Shown here piece after piece: positions 11,907 through 19,213 of a DNA stretch of 19,385 nt. Numbering within the stretch: the stretch's first letter is position 1; the number at the start of each line of letters is the position of its first letter. Where the stretch lies: assembly GCA_964383855.1 (NCBI GenBank), contig CAYLIP010000048.1, forward strand, positions 1 to 19,385, in the 5' to 3' direction. Origin of the DNA: CAZHAC01 sp964383855 (lineage in GTDB: Bacteria; Chloroflexota; Dormibacteria; Dormibacterales; Dormibacteraceae). The notes under the pieces were generated by a model. That model worked only from the letters and a program-made list of their open reading frames with translations. It was not told the DNA's origin and searched no databases. A program made the translations under genes and the position numbers.

Positions 11907-12667
11907 GCGAGCACGGTGCTGTCGAGCATCTGGCGGAAGAGCACTGTGCTCGCGGCCGGGCCGGCATCGGTCATCTGGAAGCCGTACACCTTGCTCGGGC
12001 TCACCCGGACTCGGGCGTCGTACTCGAACCCGCCCTTGTCCAGCGCGTAGACGGTGAAGAAGACGGTCACCCCGTAGGCCTCCACCGGGCCCTCGTCGCG
12101 AACCGGGTGGCCGGCCGTGGCGGGCGCCGCGAGGAGGCCGCCGGGATCTCCGGCGAACTGGACTGTCAGCTTCTGGCCGCTTCCTGTGAGCACGGCCGGG
12201 TTGCCCGGCTGGGCCTGCCAGGCGGCTGGATAGAGCATCGACCAGCCGTCGACGCTGGCCGAGTAGAACTGCATCTGCGTGCGCGTGACGAGGTCGGGGT
12301 CGTCCTTGACCCAGCCCTCGGCCGTCCCCTCGTGGCCACGTACGCGCAGCCAGGCGCCGTCGGCGCCGCTGCCTGCGCCCAGGACGTCGAGCTGGGTGCC
12401 CCGAGCCGCGGTGGCCACGGTCTGGGCGGTGGTGGCGTGGTCGCTGTGCAGGCGCAGGCCGACCGGCGTCAGCACCCAGACCGCGGCGGGCGCGGTGCTG
12501 GTCGGCGTGGGGGCGGGCGTGTTGAGGATGTTGGCGTCCGAGGCCCGCCCGCCGGTATGGGTGGCGCTGGTGCATCCGGCGAGCAGAAGAAGGGAGGCGG
12601 CGAGGAGTCCACCTATAATCCGCGTACCGCTTGGCCTATTGAGAGAAGAACCACTCGCGGCCGTCAT
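11903..12667 (-). CDS. Putative lipoprotein with SH3-like and PsbP-like regions
   Basis: The product is a predicted exported lipoprotein of unknown function. Residues 1-32 form a lipoprotein signal: positive Arg16, hydrophobic IIGGLLAASLLLL, and lipobox LAGC with Cys32. A Thr/Pro/Ala-rich linker follows. An SH3-like segment comes next (about 55-120: WVLTPVGLRLHSDH, then LDVLGAGSG and EGWVKDDPDLV). A C-terminal region (about 125-254) contains DGWSMLYPAAWQ, reminiscent of PsbP/Mog1-type domains. The SH3-like part suggests cell-wall binding, by inference. The start is uncertain: ATG 12667 is the nearest in-frame start before the signal sequence, but it has poor spacing to its GAGG and overlaps the antisense glmU start by 29 bases. 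No function is assigned. Confidence 0.72.
   Translation of the reverse strand: MTAASGSSLNRPSGTRIIGGLLAASLLLLAGCTSATHTGGRASDANILNTPAPTPTSTAPAAVWVLTPVGLRLHSDHATTAQTVATAARGTQLDVLGAGSGADGAWLRVRGHEGTAEGWVKDDPDLVTRTQMQFYSASVDGWSMLYPAAWQAQPGNPAVLTGSGQKLTVQFAGDPGGLLAAPATAGHPVRDEGPVEAYGVTVFFTVYALDKGGFEYDARVRVSPSKVYGFQMTDAGPAASTVLFRQMLDSTVLA
12614..12619 (+). promoter_or_regulatory. Consensus -10 box (TATAAT) for glmU
   Basis: TATAAT is a perfect match to the sigma-70 -10 element and stands out in GC-rich DNA. It lies 19 bases before TTG 12639, giving a leader of about 13 bases. No TTGACA-like box is at 16-18 bases upstream (the region reads AGGGAG). On the other strand it falls in the lipoprotein signal codons. 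Confidence 0.5.
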
Positions 12668-13988
12668 CCTCGCCGCCGGCCTGGGCACGCGCATGAAGTC
12701 GCGGACGCCCAAAGTTCTGCATCCCGTCGCCGGGAAGCCGATGGTCGACCACGTCCTCGAGGCCTGTGCGGAGGCCGGCGTCCAGCGCATCGTCGTAATC
12801 CTCAACCCGAACGTGCCCGAAGTGGTTTCGCACATCGGCGGCCGTGCCGAGGTGGCCTTCCAGGAGGAGCAGAAGGGCAGCGGCCACGCACTCGCCCAGG
12901 CGCCGGACGACGTTCTCGGCCGGGGCGACGTGCTCGTGATCAACGGCGACAGCCCGCTCCTGCGCCCCGACACGCTGCGCGGCCTGGTCAAGTGCCACCG
13001 GCAGGCGCGGGCGGCGGCCACCCTGGCCTCGGTGGTCGACGCCGGCCGCAACGACGGCCGCATCGTGCGCGATGAGGCCGGCCGGTTCGAGCGCATCGTG
13101 GAGGCCCGGGACGCGGCCGGCTCCGAACGCGAGCTGGACGAGGTGAACGTCGGACTCTACTGCTTTCGCGGTGGCAGCGACCTCATGCAGGCACTGGCCC
13201 TGCTGGAGCCGCGCAACGTGGCCGGCGAGCTCTACCTGACCGATGTCTTCGCGCGCCTGCGCCCTGTCGAGGTGATGCGGATGGACGACCGGGTCGAGGC
13301 GATGGGGATCAACGACCGGGTGCAGCTGGCGGCCGCGGAGACGGCGATGCGAGCGCGCATCCTGGAGCGGCTGATGCTGGCCGGGGTCACCGTCACGGAC
13401 CCTCGAAGCACCTTCGTCGACGCCGCCGTCCGGGTCGGGAGCGACACCGTGATCGAGCCCTTCACGTTCCTCCGGGGTGAGACCGTGATCGGCGACGGGT
13501 GCCGGATCGGCCCCTATGCGGACGTCCGCGACTCGCGCATCGCCGACGGCTGCCGGATCGAGCATTCCTGGCTCGACCGCGTGCGCATGGCGGAGGGATC
13601 CGACTGCGGGCCGTTCGCCAAGCTGCGGCCGGGGACCGAGATCGGGCTGCGGGTCCACATCGGGTCATTCGCGGAGATCGTCCGCTCGCGGATCGGCGCC
13701 GGAAGCGCGGTCCCGCACCTCTCGTACCTGGGCGATGCCACGGTTGGGCAGCGCGTCAACATCGGGGCGGGCGCGATTACCGCCAACTACGATGGGGTCA
13801 ACAAGAACCCGACCACGATCGGCGACGATTCGTTCGTCGGGGTCGACACCATGTTCGTAGCCCCCAGGAAGATGGGCCGCCGCTCGAAAACCGGGGCGGG
13901 CGCGGTCGTCACCAAGGACATCCCCGACGACACGCTTGCCGTGGGCATGCCCGCCCGCGGCATCCGCAAGTTGAGGGAGAAGCCGTGA
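12639..13988 (+). CDS. glmU: Bifunctional UDP-N-acetylglucosamine pyrophosphorylase / glucosamine-1-phosphate N-acetyltransferase
   Basis: GlmU acetylates glucosamine-1-phosphate and couples it to UTP, giving UDP-GlcNAc for peptidoglycan. The 449-residue product has the usual two halves. An N-terminal nucleotidyltransferase carries LAAGLGTRMKSRTPKVLH from residue 11, INGDSPLL and the EARDAA loop. A C-terminal left-handed beta helix (from about 245) carries PHLSYLGDATVG and NIGAGAITANYDG, and ends in PARGIRKL. The start TTG 12639 is chosen because the pyrophosphorylase loop normally begins about ten residues in; no ATG or GTG is available near it. A TATAAT box sits just upstream. The TGA overlaps the prs GTG as GTGA; glmU-prs is a widely conserved gene pair in Gram-positive bacteria. 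Confidence 0.95.
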   Translation: MREEPLAAVILAAGLGTRMKSRTPKVLHPVAGKPMVDHVLEACAEAGVQRIVVILNPNVPEVVSHIGGRAEVAFQEEQKGSGHALAQAPDDVLGRGDVLVINGDSPLLRPDTLRGLVKCHRQARAAATLASVVDAGRNDGRIVRDEAGRFERIVEARDAAGSERELDEVNVGLYCFRGGSDLMQALALLEPRNVAGELYLTDVFARLRPVEVMRMDDRVEAMGINDRVQLAAAETAMRARILERLMLAGVTVTDPRSTFVDAAVRVGSDTVIEPFTFLRGETVIGDGCRIGPYADVRDSRIADGCRIEHSWLDRVRMAEGSDCGPFAKLRPGTEIGLRVHIGSFAEIVRSRIGAGSAVPHLSYLGDATVGQRVNIGAGAITANYDGVNKNPTTIGDDSFVGVDTMFVAPRKMGRRSKTGAGAVVTKDIPDDTLAVGMPARGIRKLREKP

Positions 13989-14974
13989 TCGGGAGGCCGC
14001 AGACAGCCATCGAATACGCGAGCGAGGACGCGTCCCCCTGGGGAGCGCTCAAGCTGGTGGCGGGGACCGCCAATCCCCAGCTGTCGCAGCTGATCGCCGA
14101 GGAGATCGGGATCCCGCTCACCGACGCCGGCGTCCACCGCTTCCCGGACGGCGAGACGCACGTCCAGGTGCAGGACTCCATGCGCGGGCACGACGTGTTC
14201 GTGATTCAGCCCACCTGCCACCCCGTCAACGAGAACCTGATGGAGCTCTTCATCCTGCTCGACGCGCTCCGGCGGGCGTCGGCCGGCCGGGTGACCGCGG
14301 TCATCCCCTACTACGGGTATGCCCGCAAGGAGCGCAAGTCTTCGCCGCGCGAGCCCATCACCGCCAAGCTGATCGCCAACTTCGTGACCCTGGCCGGGGC
14401 CGACCGGCTGCTCCTCCTCGATCTCCACGCGGACGCCATCGAGGGCTTCTTCGACGTCCCGACGGACCACCTGACGGCGCGCAAGATCCTGGCCGAGCAC
14501 ATTCGCGGCCGCGGCCTTTCATCGATCGCCGTGGTCGCCCCCGACGCCGGCGGCGCCAAGCGCGCCGAGGCGATGGCGACGCTGCTCCAGGGCCCGGTCG
14601 TGTTCATGTACAAGCGCCGGGTCAGCGACGACACCTCCCAGGTGATGGAGATCGCCGGCGACGTGTCCGGCCGGGACTGCGTGGTGGTCGAGGACATCGT
14701 CTCCACGGGCGGAACCATGGCCGAGGTGGCCAAGGCCCTGCGGGCGCACGGCGCGCGGACGGTGACGGTGGCCTGCACGCACCCGGTGCTGACGCCGGGC
14801 GCGATCGCCAGGCTGACGTCAGCGCCGATCGACGAGGTGGTGGTGACCAACTCGATCCCGGTCCCGGCCGAGACCCGGACCGAGAAGCTGACCGTCCTCT
14901 CGGTGGCCCCGCTGATCGCCGACGCCATCGCGCGCGTGCACGAGAACCGCTCGGTGAGCGAACTCTTCCGGTAG
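13985..14974 (+). CDS. prs: Ribose-phosphate pyrophosphokinase (PRPP synthase)
   Basis: Prs makes PRPP from ribose-5-phosphate and ATP for nucleotide, His and Trp synthesis. The 329-residue protein shows LKLVAGTANPQLSQ, HRFPDGETHVQ, the ATP-binding YYGYARKERK, DLHADAIEGFFDVP, APDAGGAKRAE and the PRPP loop VVVEDIVSTGGT (233-244). The PRPP loop commonly reads DDxxDTGGT; here the first acid is Glu236 and the second Asp is Ser240, a variation that some class-I relatives tolerate. Starting at GTG 13985 gives about 22 residues before the first conserved strand, slightly longer than the usual N-terminus. The GTG overlaps the glmU stop, so translation is coupled. The next gene starts 8 bases downstream. 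Confidence 0.94.
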   Translation: MIGRPQTAIEYASEDASPWGALKLVAGTANPQLSQLIAEEIGIPLTDAGVHRFPDGETHVQVQDSMRGHDVFVIQPTCHPVNENLMELFILLDALRRASAGRVTAVIPYYGYARKERKSSPREPITAKLIANFVTLAGADRLLLLDLHADAIEGFFDVPTDHLTARKILAEHIRGRGLSSIAVVAPDAGGAKRAEAMATLLQGPVVFMYKRRVSDDTSQVMEIAGDVSGRDCVVVEDIVSTGGTMAEVAKALRAHGARTVTVACTHPVLTPGAIARLTSAPIDEVVVTNSIPVPAETRTEKLTVLSVAPLIADAIARVHENRSVSELFR

Positions 14975-14982
14975 GGCTCGGC

Positions 14983-16329
14983 ATGCTGGGTGGGCTCTGG
15001 GCCGAGTGGCTCCTTCTGGTCGCGTGCACCATCCTTTCGGCGCTCGCCTCCGGCACCGAGACCGCCCTCACCTCGATCGGCCGGCTTCGCATCCGGCACC
15101 TGGCCGAGGAGGGCAGCGGGGCGGCGGCCGTCCTTCAGCGCCTGCAGCAGGACCCCAACCGCTTTCTCTCGACGGTGCTGGTCGTGAACACGGTCGCGCT
15201 GATCGTGGCCGGCAGCTCCGCCACCCTGATCGGGCAGGAGCTGCTGCCTCACACCTGGGGCCTGGCCGGCGACCTCGGCGTCTCCTTCCTGCTCTCGATC
15301 CTGCTCCTGATCTTTGCCGAGGTCACCCCCAAGACGCTGGCCATCCGGAACGCCGAGCGGATCGCCCTGGTGGCGGCCCGCCCGGTCGAGTACCTCTCTT
15401 CGATTCTCCGCCCGGTGATCTGGTTCATCACGCTGGTCGCGCGGCTCCTGACCGGCGGCCGGGGCGCGCACAGCCCCTACGTGACCGAGGAGGAGCTGAT
15501 GACCATCCTCTCCGTCTCCGAGGAGCAGGGCGTCATCGAGGAAGAGGAGCGAGAGATGATCCACGGGATCATCGAGATCGGCGACAAGATCGTCCGCGAG
15601 GTCATGGTGCCGCGGCCGGACGTGACCGCGGTCGAGCGCGGCGCCTCCCTCGAGGAGATCACGCGGCTCTTCAACCTGCACAAACACACCCGGCTGCCGG
15701 TGTTCGAGAACGACATCGACCACCTGATCGGGTTGATCCACGTCAAGGATCTGCTGTCCTTCTTCGCGCGCGGCCAGAAGAACTTCGACATCGACCGGAT
15801 GATGCGCCGCATTGAGCGCACTCCCGAGACGAAGAAGGTGGACGAGCTGCTGCACGACATGCAGGCCCTCAAGGTCCACATGATGGTGGTCGTCGACGAG
15901 TACGGCGGCACCGCCGGCATCGTGACGCTGGAGGATGTGCTCGAGGAGATCGTCGGCGAGATCCGGGACGAGTACGACATCGCCGAGGAGGAACCGCTGC
16001 GGATCGTCGGCGAGATGGAGGCGCTTGTGGACGCCCGCTACCCGATGGACGAGCTCAACGAGGAGCTCAACCTGGGCATCGAGGAGTCGGACGAGTACGA
16101 CTCCGTCGGCGGTTACGTGGTCACGCAGCTTGGCCGGATCCCGAGCGCGGGGGAGAGCTTCAGCGAGGGCGGCGTGAAATGGACGGTCGACGAGGTCAAC
16201 GGCTCGCGGCTGATCCGGCTGCGGCTCACCTCGGAGCAGCCATGGCCCGACGAGGCCCTGGTCGAGGCGGGCTTCACCCCGCCCTCCCGCGACCAGCGGG
16301 ACGGCGGGGATTCCGAGCCGGCCGGCTGA
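14983..16329 (+). CDS. CNNM/CBS-domain membrane protein (HlyC/CorC family)
   Basis: The 448-residue membrane protein has the domain order of the CNNM-CBS-CorC_HlyC family, often annotated hemolysin-like and linked to Mg2+ (and Co2+) efflux or tolerance. The N-terminal transmembrane domain (about 5-165) contains SGTETALTS, LSTVLVVNTVALI and LIFAEVTPKTLAIRNAE, all typical. An acidic linker (EEQGVIEEEEREMIHG) and a CBS pair follow (about 200-330; VMVPRPDVTAV, HTRLPVFEND, VHMMVVVDEYGGTAGIVTLED). The C-terminal FAD-PCMH-like CorC_HlyC domain (about 350-435) has YDSVGGYV. Transport of magnesium is family knowledge; the substrate is not shown here. It is followed by recO after 4 bases and is probably part of the glmU operon. 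Confidence 0.92.
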   Translation: MLGGLWAEWLLLVACTILSALASGTETALTSIGRLRIRHLAEEGSGAAAVLQRLQQDPNRFLSTVLVVNTVALIVAGSSATLIGQELLPHTWGLAGDLGVSFLLSILLLIFAEVTPKTLAIRNAERIALVAARPVEYLSSILRPVIWFITLVARLLTGGRGAHSPYVTEEELMTILSVSEEQGVIEEEEREMIHGIIEIGDKIVREVMVPRPDVTAVERGASLEEITRLFNLHKHTRLPVFENDIDHLIGLIHVKDLLSFFARGQKNFDIDRMMRRIERTPETKKVDELLHDMQALKVHMMVVVDEYGGTAGIVTLEDVLEEIVGEIRDEYDIAEEEPLRIVGEMEALVDARYPMDELNEELNLGIEESDEYDSVGGYVVTQLGRIPSAGESFSEGGVKWTVDEVNGSRLIRLRLTSEQPWPDEALVEAGFTPPSRDQRDGGDSEPAG

Positions 16330-16333
16330 GCCG

Positions 16334-17083
16334 GTGCCGACCTACGGCGACCGCGCGGTGGTCCTGCGCAAGCTGGACTATGGCGAGGCCGACCGCATCT
16401 ACACGCTGCTGACCCGCGAGCACGGCAAGGTGGGCGCGATCGCCAAGGGCGTGCGCCGGACCGCGTCCAGGCTGGCGGCCGGGCTCGAGCTGTACTCCCT
16501 GGTCGAGGTCCAGCTGGCGACCGGCCGCAACCTGGACGTCGTGACCCAGGCCGTCCGCGTGCCCGGCCCGCGCCTGTCGGCGGACGTGGAGCGGACATCG
16601 CATGCGGCCGTCATCGCCGAGGTTGCGGACCGGGTCAGCGAGGACAGGCACCCGGTCGAGGGCGTCTTCGAGCTCACCTCGCTCGCGCTCGACGACCTGG
16701 CGCGCGAGCCGGAACCGCGCCGCGCCTCGGCCTACTTCATCGCGCAGGCGCTGGCCCTGCTGGGCTGGGCGCCCAGCCTCGCCGCCTGCGCCGTCTGCGA
16801 GCGCCCCCTGCCGCCCGAGCCGGCGGGGTTTGCCGCCGCCGTCGACGGCCTGGTCTGCGGGTCCTGCCGCAGCGGCGTGCCCGGGCTGCTGCCGGTTTCA
16901 CCTTCCGCGCTCAAGGTGCTGCGCGTGATGGCCGCCGGCGACATCGAGCTCTACCGGCGGCTGCGGCTTGAGAGCGGCCTGCTGGAAGAGGTGGAGGCCG
17001 TGCTCGCCGCCCAGCTCGAACACCACCTGGAGCGCGGGCTGCGCTCGCTGCAGTTCCTCCGCCGCATGCGCGCCTTCGGCTGA
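16334..17083 (+). CDS. recO: DNA repair protein RecO
   Basis: RecO helps load RecA at gaps in the RecFOR pathway and anneals single strands. The 249-residue protein has the N-terminal OB fold (YGDRAVVLRKLDYGEADRI, then TREHGKVGAIAKGVRR) and a helical C-terminal domain. A four-cysteine zinc site is present (Cys152, Cys155, Cys175, Cys178 in CAVC and CGSC), as in many Gram-positive-type RecO proteins. The length is usual. The GTG at 16334 is 4 bases after the preceding stop, and the OB fold begins immediately, so no other start fits. It ends convergent with the small membrane protein gene, with 31 bases between. Confidence 0.93.
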   Translation: MPTYGDRAVVLRKLDYGEADRIYTLLTREHGKVGAIAKGVRRTASRLAAGLELYSLVEVQLATGRNLDVVTQAVRVPGPRLSADVERTSHAAVIAEVADRVSEDRHPVEGVFELTSLALDDLAREPEPRRASAYFIAQALALLGWAPSLAACAVCERPLPPEPAGFAAAVDGLVCGSCRSGVPGLLPVSPSALKVLRVMAAGDIELYRRLRLESGLLEEVEAVLAAQLEHHLERGLRSLQFLRRMRAFG

Positions 17084-17114
17084 GCCGATCGCCTAAACCG
17101 CAGAGGGCCGGGCG

Positions 17115-17357
17115 CTAATCGACCTGGCGGCGCGCCGACCGGCCGGCCTCGGTCGACTTGTCGACCGCCTTGCGTGAGATGTGCGCCGAATTGTGGCCCA
17201 TCTTGCCCGGCAGCCCACCCTGCTTCTGCGCCTTGTCGTCGGCGCGGTCGATGCCGTGCTCAAGCTTGCCCTCCGGCTTCCGCGACAGGCGGGGAGCGAC
17301 GAAGCCGAGGACCAGGAGGACGAGACAGGCGGCGGCGAGAACAGCGATCAGAATCAT
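17115..17357 (-). CDS. Small one-pass membrane protein (DUF6411-like)
   Basis: The 80-residue product has one N-terminal membrane segment (about 1-23, MILIAVLAAACLVLLVLGF). APRLSRKPEGK and a hydrophilic, basic C-terminus rich in Lys, Arg, Gly and Ser follow. The layout (hydrophobic helix, APRLSR, then GK-rich tail with SRKAVDKS) resembles short actinobacterial proteins annotated DUF6411, as far as I can recall without a search. The function is unknown. ATG 17357 is preferred over the longer frame to 17414 because the membrane segment starts right after it; only a weak GGGCGG precedes it. It is divergent from dnaG. Confidence 0.6.
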   Translation of the reverse strand: MILIAVLAAACLVLLVLGFVAPRLSRKPEGKLEHGIDRADDKAQKQGGLPGKMGHNSAHISRKAVDKSTEAGRSARRQVD

Positions 17358-17431
17358 GCCGCCCACGCTACGTGCCGGGGCCCCGACCCGGGGTGCCAGA
17401 CCAGAGGACACCAAAGGTGTGGTGCCGCGTG

Positions 17432-17437
17432 TACATT
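17432..17437 (+). promoter_or_regulatory. Candidate -10 box for dnaG
   Basis: TACATT lies 9 bases before ATG 17447. There is no Shine-Dalgarno before that ATG, so transcription may start within a few bases of it. If the alternative GTG 17429 were used, this box would be coding. Confidence 0.3.
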
Positions 17438-17446
17438 CACCGGCCG

Positions 17447-19207
17447 ATGCCGGCCACCTCCGCGACCTGGGACGAAGCCAAAGAGCAGGTCAAGGCGCGG
17501 CTGAACCTGGTCGACCTGGTCGGTCAAACGGTGCGCCTGCGCAAGCAGGGCCGCGAGCACACCGGCCTCTGCCCCTTCCATCAGGAGAAGACGCCCAGCC
17601 TGTGGGTCAACGAGCAGAACCAGTCCTGGTACTGCTTCGGCTGCCAGAAGGGCGGCGACATCATCAAGTGGCAGGAGGAGATCGAGAAGACCGACTTCCG
17701 CGGCGCCCTCCAGTCGCTGGCCGAGCTGGCGGGCGTGGAGCTGGTCCAGGAGCGGGGCGCCGACCGCGAGCGCGCCGCCCTCCGCAAGCGGATCGTGGAG
17801 ATGAACGGGCTGGCCCAGCGCTTCTACGAGTACGTGCTCTGGAGCACCGAGGCCGGGCTGCCGGGCCGGGAGCTGCTGGCCCGGCGTGACGTCAGCGAGG
17901 AGGTCGCCCGCTCCTTCGGGCTGGGCTTTGCCCCCGCGGGGGACGGGTTCGCCGCCTACCTGCGCAACCGGGGCCGGACCGTTGGGGACGCGCGCGAGGC
18001 CGGCCTCATCGCCGGAGACGGCTCCGACTTCTTCGCCGAGCGGGTGGTGATCCCGATCCGCGATGACCGGGGCCAGGCGCTCGCCTTCACCGGCCGGGCG
18101 GTCAGCCCGGAGGAGAAGGTCAAGTACAAGAACACCCGGGAAACGCCGGCCTACGTAAAGGGCCGGGTCCTGTTCGCGCTCGACGTGGCCCGCGAGGGAA
18201 TCCGCGAGCGCGGCCACGCCGTGCTCATGGAGGGCCAGTTCGACGTCATCGTCGGCCATCGTTTCGGGATCACCAACGCGATCGCGTCCTCAGGAACCGC
18301 GCTCACCGAAGAGCAGGTGAGGCTGCTCAAGCGTTTCACCCAGGAGGTGGTTCTCGTCTTCGACAACGACCGGGCCGGGCGCACGGCGACCTTCGCGGCG
18401 ATCGAGCGCGCCGCCGCCGGCGGGCTCAGGAGCCGGGTCGGCCTGGTGACCGGGTCCGCCAAGGACCCTGACGAGTTCCTGCGCGGGGGTGGGCGGTGGG
18501 ACGACGTGCTGCGAGCCGCGCAGCCGGGCTGGGAGTTCTGGATCCGCGACTCCATCGCCGAGCTCAACACCCACCGTCCGGAACAGCTCGAGGTCGCGCT
18601 GCGCCGGGTCGATGAGGTGCTGGCCAAGATCGCCGACCCCGCCGTCCGCGAGCAGTACCGGGCGCTCGTCCCGCAGTGGATCGACGCCGATCCGGCGGTC
18701 CTGATGCGTCGCTTCGGCAGCGGCCAGGGCCCGCGCGAGGCGGCGCCCCGGACTTCCCGGCCGGGTCCGCCCGCCCCCCGTCCGCAAGCAGTCCTGTCCC
18801 CGACCGTCGCCTATCTGGTGGGAGTCCTGGCCGCCCGTCCGGATGCTGCCGCGCGCGTGCGCGAGCGGCTGCGTCCGGAGGACCTGAGCGACGAAGAGCG
18901 CGGTCCTTTCACCACAATGGTGGAAACTCTTTTACAGGGGGGGTTGGCAGGTCTCCAAGATGCGCTGCCCGGTTGGCCGGAGGAAGTACAGCGCGTGGTT
19001 CGTCAAGCGTGGGCGCATCCTTCCCACAGCCTCGACGACGCCACGGTCGACGACGTTCTGGCGCGGATTGGCAGGAAAGCCGGCGAAAGGCGGAGGAACG
19101 CCATAATCAGCGCGCTTCGCGACGCCGAAGCTCGCGGCGACCGGGACACCGTCTCGGAGCTCGAGAATCGCCTTCGCGAACTGACGCGAAAAGGGCAAGG
19201 GAGTTGA
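17447..19207 (+). CDS. dnaG: DNA primase DnaG
   Basis: DnaG makes RNA primers at the replication fork. The 586-residue protein has the CHC2 zinc domain with Cys42, His45, Cys63 and Cys66 (CPFHQEKTPS and CFGCQKGGD). The catalytic core has GFAPAG and RVVIPIRDDRGQALAFTGR. The TOPRIM acids are Glu262 (LMEGQFDVI), Asp306/Asp308 (FDNDRAG) and KDPDEFL. A Pro/Arg-rich linker (about 425-450) and a helical C-terminal DnaB-interaction region follow. All catalytic residues expected by family are present. I use ATG 17447; GTG 17429 would add six residues (VYIHRP). It is directly followed by rpoD, matching the dnaG-rpoD part of the macromolecular synthesis operon. Confidence 0.96.
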   Translation: MPATSATWDEAKEQVKARLNLVDLVGQTVRLRKQGREHTGLCPFHQEKTPSLWVNEQNQSWYCFGCQKGGDIIKWQEEIEKTDFRGALQSLAELAGVELVQERGADRERAALRKRIVEMNGLAQRFYEYVLWSTEAGLPGRELLARRDVSEEVARSFGLGFAPAGDGFAAYLRNRGRTVGDAREAGLIAGDGSDFFAERVVIPIRDDRGQALAFTGRAVSPEEKVKYKNTRETPAYVKGRVLFALDVAREGIRERGHAVLMEGQFDVIVGHRFGITNAIASSGTALTEEQVRLLKRFTQEVVLVFDNDRAGRTATFAAIERAAAGGLRSRVGLVTGSAKDPDEFLRGGGRWDDVLRAAQPGWEFWIRDSIAELNTHRPEQLEVALRRVDEVLAKIADPAVREQYRALVPQWIDADPAVLMRRFGSGQGPREAAPRTSRPGPPAPRPQAVLSPTVAYLVGVLAARPDAAARVRERLRPEDLSDEERGPFTTMVETLLQGGLAGLQDALPGWPEEVQRVVRQAWAHPSHSLDDATVDDVLARIGRKAGERRRNAIISALRDAEARGDRDTVSELENRLRELTRKGQGS

Positions 19208-19213
19208 ACGCGG

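Noticed and set aside
12636..13658. Minus-strand open frame opposite glmU
   Set aside because: It is antisense of a well-conserved enzyme, with composition typical of high-GC shadows and no start signal.
17170..17195. Third locus of the 42-bp repeat
   Set aside because: It shares only about 11 bases (TGCGCCGAATT) with the core and occurs once, inside a coding region with no arms or periodicity. Chance similarity is likely.
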